Source: Orobanche coerulescens
Taxonomy: Eukaryota > Streptophyta > Magnoliopsida > Lamiales > Orobanchaceae
Reading direction: 5' to 3'
Assembly: GCA_033398695.1 (NCBI GenBank)
Contig: CM065801.1
Coordinates: 1,612,001 to 1,676,000 of the forward strand
Length of the DNA stretch: 64,000 bases
Shown: one piece after another, positions 60,660 to 64,000 of the stretch
How positions within the stretch are numbered: the first letter of the stretch is position 1
Layout of the letters: the number at the start of each line of letters is the position of its first letter
Program-made: the position numbers and the translations under genes
Notes under the pieces: generated by a model
The model's input: the letters and a program-made list of their open reading frames with translations, nothing else
Database searches by the model: none
Told to the model about the DNA's origin: nothing

Positions 60660-63600
60660 ATGTCGTGGCGGCGTATTTTGATACATCACGGTGGTCATTG
60701 GGAGCGATCGACATATGTAGACGGGGACTCCTTTTTGTCTATATCGACACGAGCAAAGTTAGTCGTGCAAACCTCGTGGGGGTTATCGAGAGAGGGTTTG
60801 GGTGGTCCAAATGAGTCCGATTACAAATTATGGTACTTGACACACATGGCCAAAGGAAACAAAGTAAAAGTCCTATTAAGGGCGATACCGAGATACTTCG
60901 ATTACTAGTAGAATACAAGGAGGATCCCGAGGTCTATGTTGAGAACGGCAGCTCCTCCACTCCCGAGGTTAATATGGGATGTAGCGGCTCGAGAGTAGAG
61001 CCCGAAACATAAATTATGACATGCCTTCCAAAGAGTATCAATACGAGGAAGATGAGGAAGACGAGGAAGATGAGGAAGATGAAGAGGTGCATACATCCGA
61101 AGATGAAGATTGTTGTAAAGACTTGCTTGAGTCACTATCTACGGAATTTCTTGCTTGGGTTCGCCAACCGCCCAAATGGATAGGATTATGAGTCGTCGGA
61201 ACTTCTCATCCGACCATCAATCTGCGAGCGAGCATGAGCATCTACAATCAATGCGTAATCGATCATTCCATTTAGGACCCGGTAGTGCGGGACTTTGGGT
61301 TGGGTCGAGCGGCCTCCCATTCTGCGGCCACTAGAGGTGGGGTCCACCTTTCGTTCAAGACGAGTTGAGGATAAGCCGTAGGAATGTATCATTTGGAAAA
61401 CATGCTACAGTGTATCACTGATCGTTCCGCCGATAAACGTATAGTGTTTGTCTGTAAGAGTGGGCGAAGAAATTGTCAGTTTAGGTTGTGTGCTATTGAG
61501 GGTGCAACTATTTGGAGAATTACTAAGTTGACATTGGAGCACAGCTGTTACCCTGATTTGAACCGTGCTGCCGCACGATCGGTCACTTCTGAGGTTGCCG
61601 CCCATTATTTTGCTAAAAGATTGACCGGTGAGGGGGTCACTTTGAGGCCAAAGGAGATGATTGCAGAGATGTGTAGGGAGTATGGCATTGACATGCTATA
61701 CAGTTTTGCTCTCCGGACGAGGAATATAGCGATAGAGAATACATATGGCGGCTTCGATGAGTCGTATCAGAGGCTCCCATCTTATCTGTATTTGTTAAAA
61801 CAGCGTAATCTAGGGACAATTTATGATTTGCAGACGACTCGTGAGGGAGTGTTCCGCCACATGTTCGTTGCACTCGGACAGAGTATTAGGGCATTTGATA
61901 CGTGCCTTCGACCGGTGATTATAGTTGATGGGACCCACCTAAAGGGAAGGAATAAAGGAACTCTATTTGCGTCACATTTGATGGGAACGAGCAAGTTTTT
62001 CCTCTTCTTTGTTGGTCTCGGTCCGATAGAGAACGACGAGTCATGGACTTATTTTACGTATAACTGCGCAGATGCTACAATCCGACGGAAGATTTGCGAT
62101 TGTGAGTGACCAACATAAGAGCATTGAATCTTTGTTCGAGCCGTCTATCCGAATGCATTCCACGGGTTTTGCTATCACCATCTTGCAAAAATCGACCTCC
62201 TATGGTGCGCATGCTATAGGACTCTTTAGAATCACGCCTACACGCATCGAGAAGAAGTTTTTGAAAACTACTTTTCAAACTACATATCGAAAGCCCTAAT
62301 GGGCGCAGCGCCTTTCGAAATTGGGCCGTAGAGGTGGGCTAGGTCGAAGTGTCCGACGACGCTATAACTTCTTGACATCCAATCTTTGTTGAATGCTTTA
62401 ATAATCGTATGTTGTGGGCTAGACGTTTACTGTTTGCTCGTTACTTGAGATATTTCGCCTAATTTTAGAGAATTGGTTTGATGAGAAGCGGGAGAAGCTA
62501 CGTCAAGAGACCATGAGTTGACAATGCACACTTTTGAAAAGCTTTCTAACTCTGTGCAAGCCGGTCGACTCTTACCGCTCGAGCTACCACCCCACTTGTT
62601 TATAAAGTCGAAGAAAACAAAGTTTCTTATGAGGTCGACCTTCGAACATGGACATGTTGTTGTCGTGAGTTTGATTTGGATCGATTCCATGTCGTCATGC
62701 CGCTGCCGCTATAAGGTACATGTCTTTGCTGTTGTGTGCACGATCGTTTCCCACGATGGGCACGATCGTTACCCACGATTGGCACGATCGTTTCCCACGA
62801 TGGGCACGATCGTTACCCACGATGGGCACGATCGTAACCACGATCGCCCTTATCGTAACCACGATCGCCCTCATCGTAACCACGATCGCCCTCATCGTAA
62901 CCACGATCGCCCTCATCGTAACCCACGATGGGACACACGATGGGCACGATCGTAACACAATGGGCACGATCGTAACACACGATCCCCGTGATCGTAACAC
63001 ACGATCGTAACCCCACGATCCCCGTGATCGTAACACACGATCGTGACCCCACGATCCCCGTGATCGTAACACACGATCGTAACCCCACGATCCCCGTGAT
63101 CGTAACACACGATCGTGACCCCACGATCCCCGTGATCGTAACACACGATCGACGCGATCGTGTTTTCCCATCGTTTGCAAAACAGGGATGGTCCGGATTT
63201 ATCACCTCATCAATATAAAAATACATTATCCTATACAACATCCTTGACATAATTGCTTATTGTAAGCAGCGTGCGGCAATGGTTTGTCCGTGTATGATTT
63301 TGTTAGTCGTTATTTCAAGCAACAAGGCCTTAGAGACTTATAAGGAGCATATTAGTCCCATCCCACATCCCGATGAGTGGAATGTCCCACCGAGATCTCA
63401 TCCATCGTTTGCGTACCTCCGGAGGAGTACGACAAGCCGGCCGACCAAGGATGAGTCGCGCACGGTCCATTGTTGAAAATTTGCACGCAGTGGACGGCCT
63501 CGGGTGTGCGGTAGGTGTAAAGGAACCGCCACAATAGAAAATCTTGCAAAGCATTCATTCCCATAGGGGGTGTGGATTTGAATATCCTCAAGAAACTCAA

Positions 63601-63703
63601 GAAATCGATGCACAACCGAGGCAAAGGCGCCCGTAAGAAGAGGTGTAGCATTTGCCGTAATGATGACCATGACATAAGGGGATGTCCATACCGTGAAACT
63701 TAA
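60660..63703 (+). pseudogene. MuDR-type transposase gene, MULE copy 2, with frame breaks
   Basis: Same architecture as copy 1. A 241-codon open stretch (61384-62109) carries the FAR1-like zinc region (CKSGRRNCQFRLC...HSC), FALRTRNIAIENTYGGFDESYQRLPSYL (broken in copy 1) and the first catalytic Asp in VDGTHLKG. The second Asp (VSDQHKS, about 62101) and the region of the Glu (about 62390) follow after frame shifts. The SWIM finger is near 62650-62700. The intron is 62716-63269, with a donor like copy 1 and acceptor GTAAGCAG. The C-terminal exon (63270-63703) has the YKEHISPIPHPDEWNVP stretch and a broken CCHC knuckle. Where copy 1 breaks, copy 2 is often open and vice versa. Confidence 0.85.
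62716..63269 (+). repeat. Transposase intron minisatellite (copy 2), three unit types
   Basis: 554-bp intron. 62735-62835 has ~22-bp CACGATGGGCACGATCGTTA units; 62836-62925 has four ~21-bp ACCACGATCGCCCTYATCGTA units; 62975-63150 has five ~35-bp units with CACGATCCCCGTGATCGTAA. Copy 1 has only one of the second and about two of the third type. Confidence 0.9.
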
Positions 63704-64000
63704 ATTCCTTATGTATTTTTATATCATGTGACTTACTAGCAACAATAATGTGTTGATATTTTGATCGACCATGTATTGATTCAAGATTCGATTATTAGTT
63801 GAAATGCATAATTTTGTGTATATTTTCTTTACCTTTGAATTGAAATTTAAGTGTTCAAGAATGTAAAGCAAATAAAGGTGACTATGGAGCCAAACATTAT
63901 CCATAACAAAGTAGCTCACTTCAAAGAGCAATAGTTTACGATTCAAAGCATATAACTTTACAAAACAAATTTTAATCACCATCACACAAAATATCTAATA

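Larger units (their letters stand above)
59954..64000 (+). mobile_element. MULE copy 2 (left part; continues beyond the window)
   Basis: Starts GTGGGAATCA and follows copy 1 (20630-24628) colinearly and in the same orientation to the last base. Left TIR, CGATCG array (about 60385-60605), transposase and the transposase intron array are all present. Differences are mainly one- to three-base indels plus a larger, differently built intron array. The window ends just before the place where the small gene would begin. Confidence 0.93.

Noticed and set aside
62735..63170. CRISPR-like array of short repeats
   Set aside because: Units of 21-35 bp are tandem without unique spacers, have three unit types, lie within a transposase intron, and the DNA is plant nuclear with no cas genes.
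62695..63180. 161-codon minus-strand frame with repeated YDRVLRSRGSWG units
   Set aside because: Pure product of the CGATCG minisatellite, where several frames on both strands stay open because the repeat lacks stops.

Overview
The window is nuclear DNA of a flowering plant, most likely a eudicot. It has introns with GT/GC-AG borders, a plant PPR gene, a plastid-type argininosuccinate synthase gene, a DEAH-box helicase gene of plant type, very long-LTR Ty3/Gypsy elements, Mutator-like (MULE) elements and MITEs. No bacterial-style operon, CRISPR array or tRNA/rRNA gene was seen. Only three host genes are supported: an intronless PPR-E protein (9587-11194, +), argininosuccinate synthase (ten coding exons, 12709-16451, -) and a DHX15/Prp43-type RNA helicase (seven coding exons, 51096-55813, -). 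They do not form a pathway together. Almost everything else is transposable-element DNA.

Layout. 1-816 and 9083-9586 are the two sides of one older sequence split by a complete non-coding LTR element (LARD #1, 817-9082, TSD TCAAT). PPR and ASS follow, with a hAT-type element (8-bp TSD) between them and two Stowaway-like MITEs and another small hAT-like element upstream of ASS. From about 18.8 to 48.2 kb there is a four-level nest. A hAT-like element (18797-48170) is split by an autonomous-type MULE (20630-47915, 9-bp TSD TAGTATTTT). The MULE's Ulp1-like gene is split by LARD #2 (28897-46154, TSD ATTCT). The 5' LTR of LARD #2 is split by a degenerate chromodomain Ty3/Gypsy element (30490-39763, TSD TCTTG). 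A MULE-type MITE (48780-49589) follows, then the helicase gene with a LINE fragment in its last intron. Beyond it lie a 1.7-kb TIR element with unusual internal repeats, microsatellites, and a second copy of the same MULE (59954 to beyond the window end).

The most interesting unit is the MULE. It encodes a MuDR-type transposase (DDE core, SWIM and CCHC zinc fingers), a DUF1985/Ulp1-like cysteine protease (the arrangement known from Kaonashi-type MULEs), and a small two-exon protein with a basic nuclear-localisation-like stretch and a good match to a SUMO-interacting motif. Its intergenic and intronic compartments carry arrays rich in the palindrome ACGATCGT. Comparing the two MULE copies, and the two LTRs of the inner Gypsy element, shows a recurrent interchange of CAG/CTG/CCG with CG. 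It is either a methylation-linked sequence-consensus artefact or a real mutational signature, and it means many frameshifts in the repeats should not be trusted. The host-gene exons are free of it.
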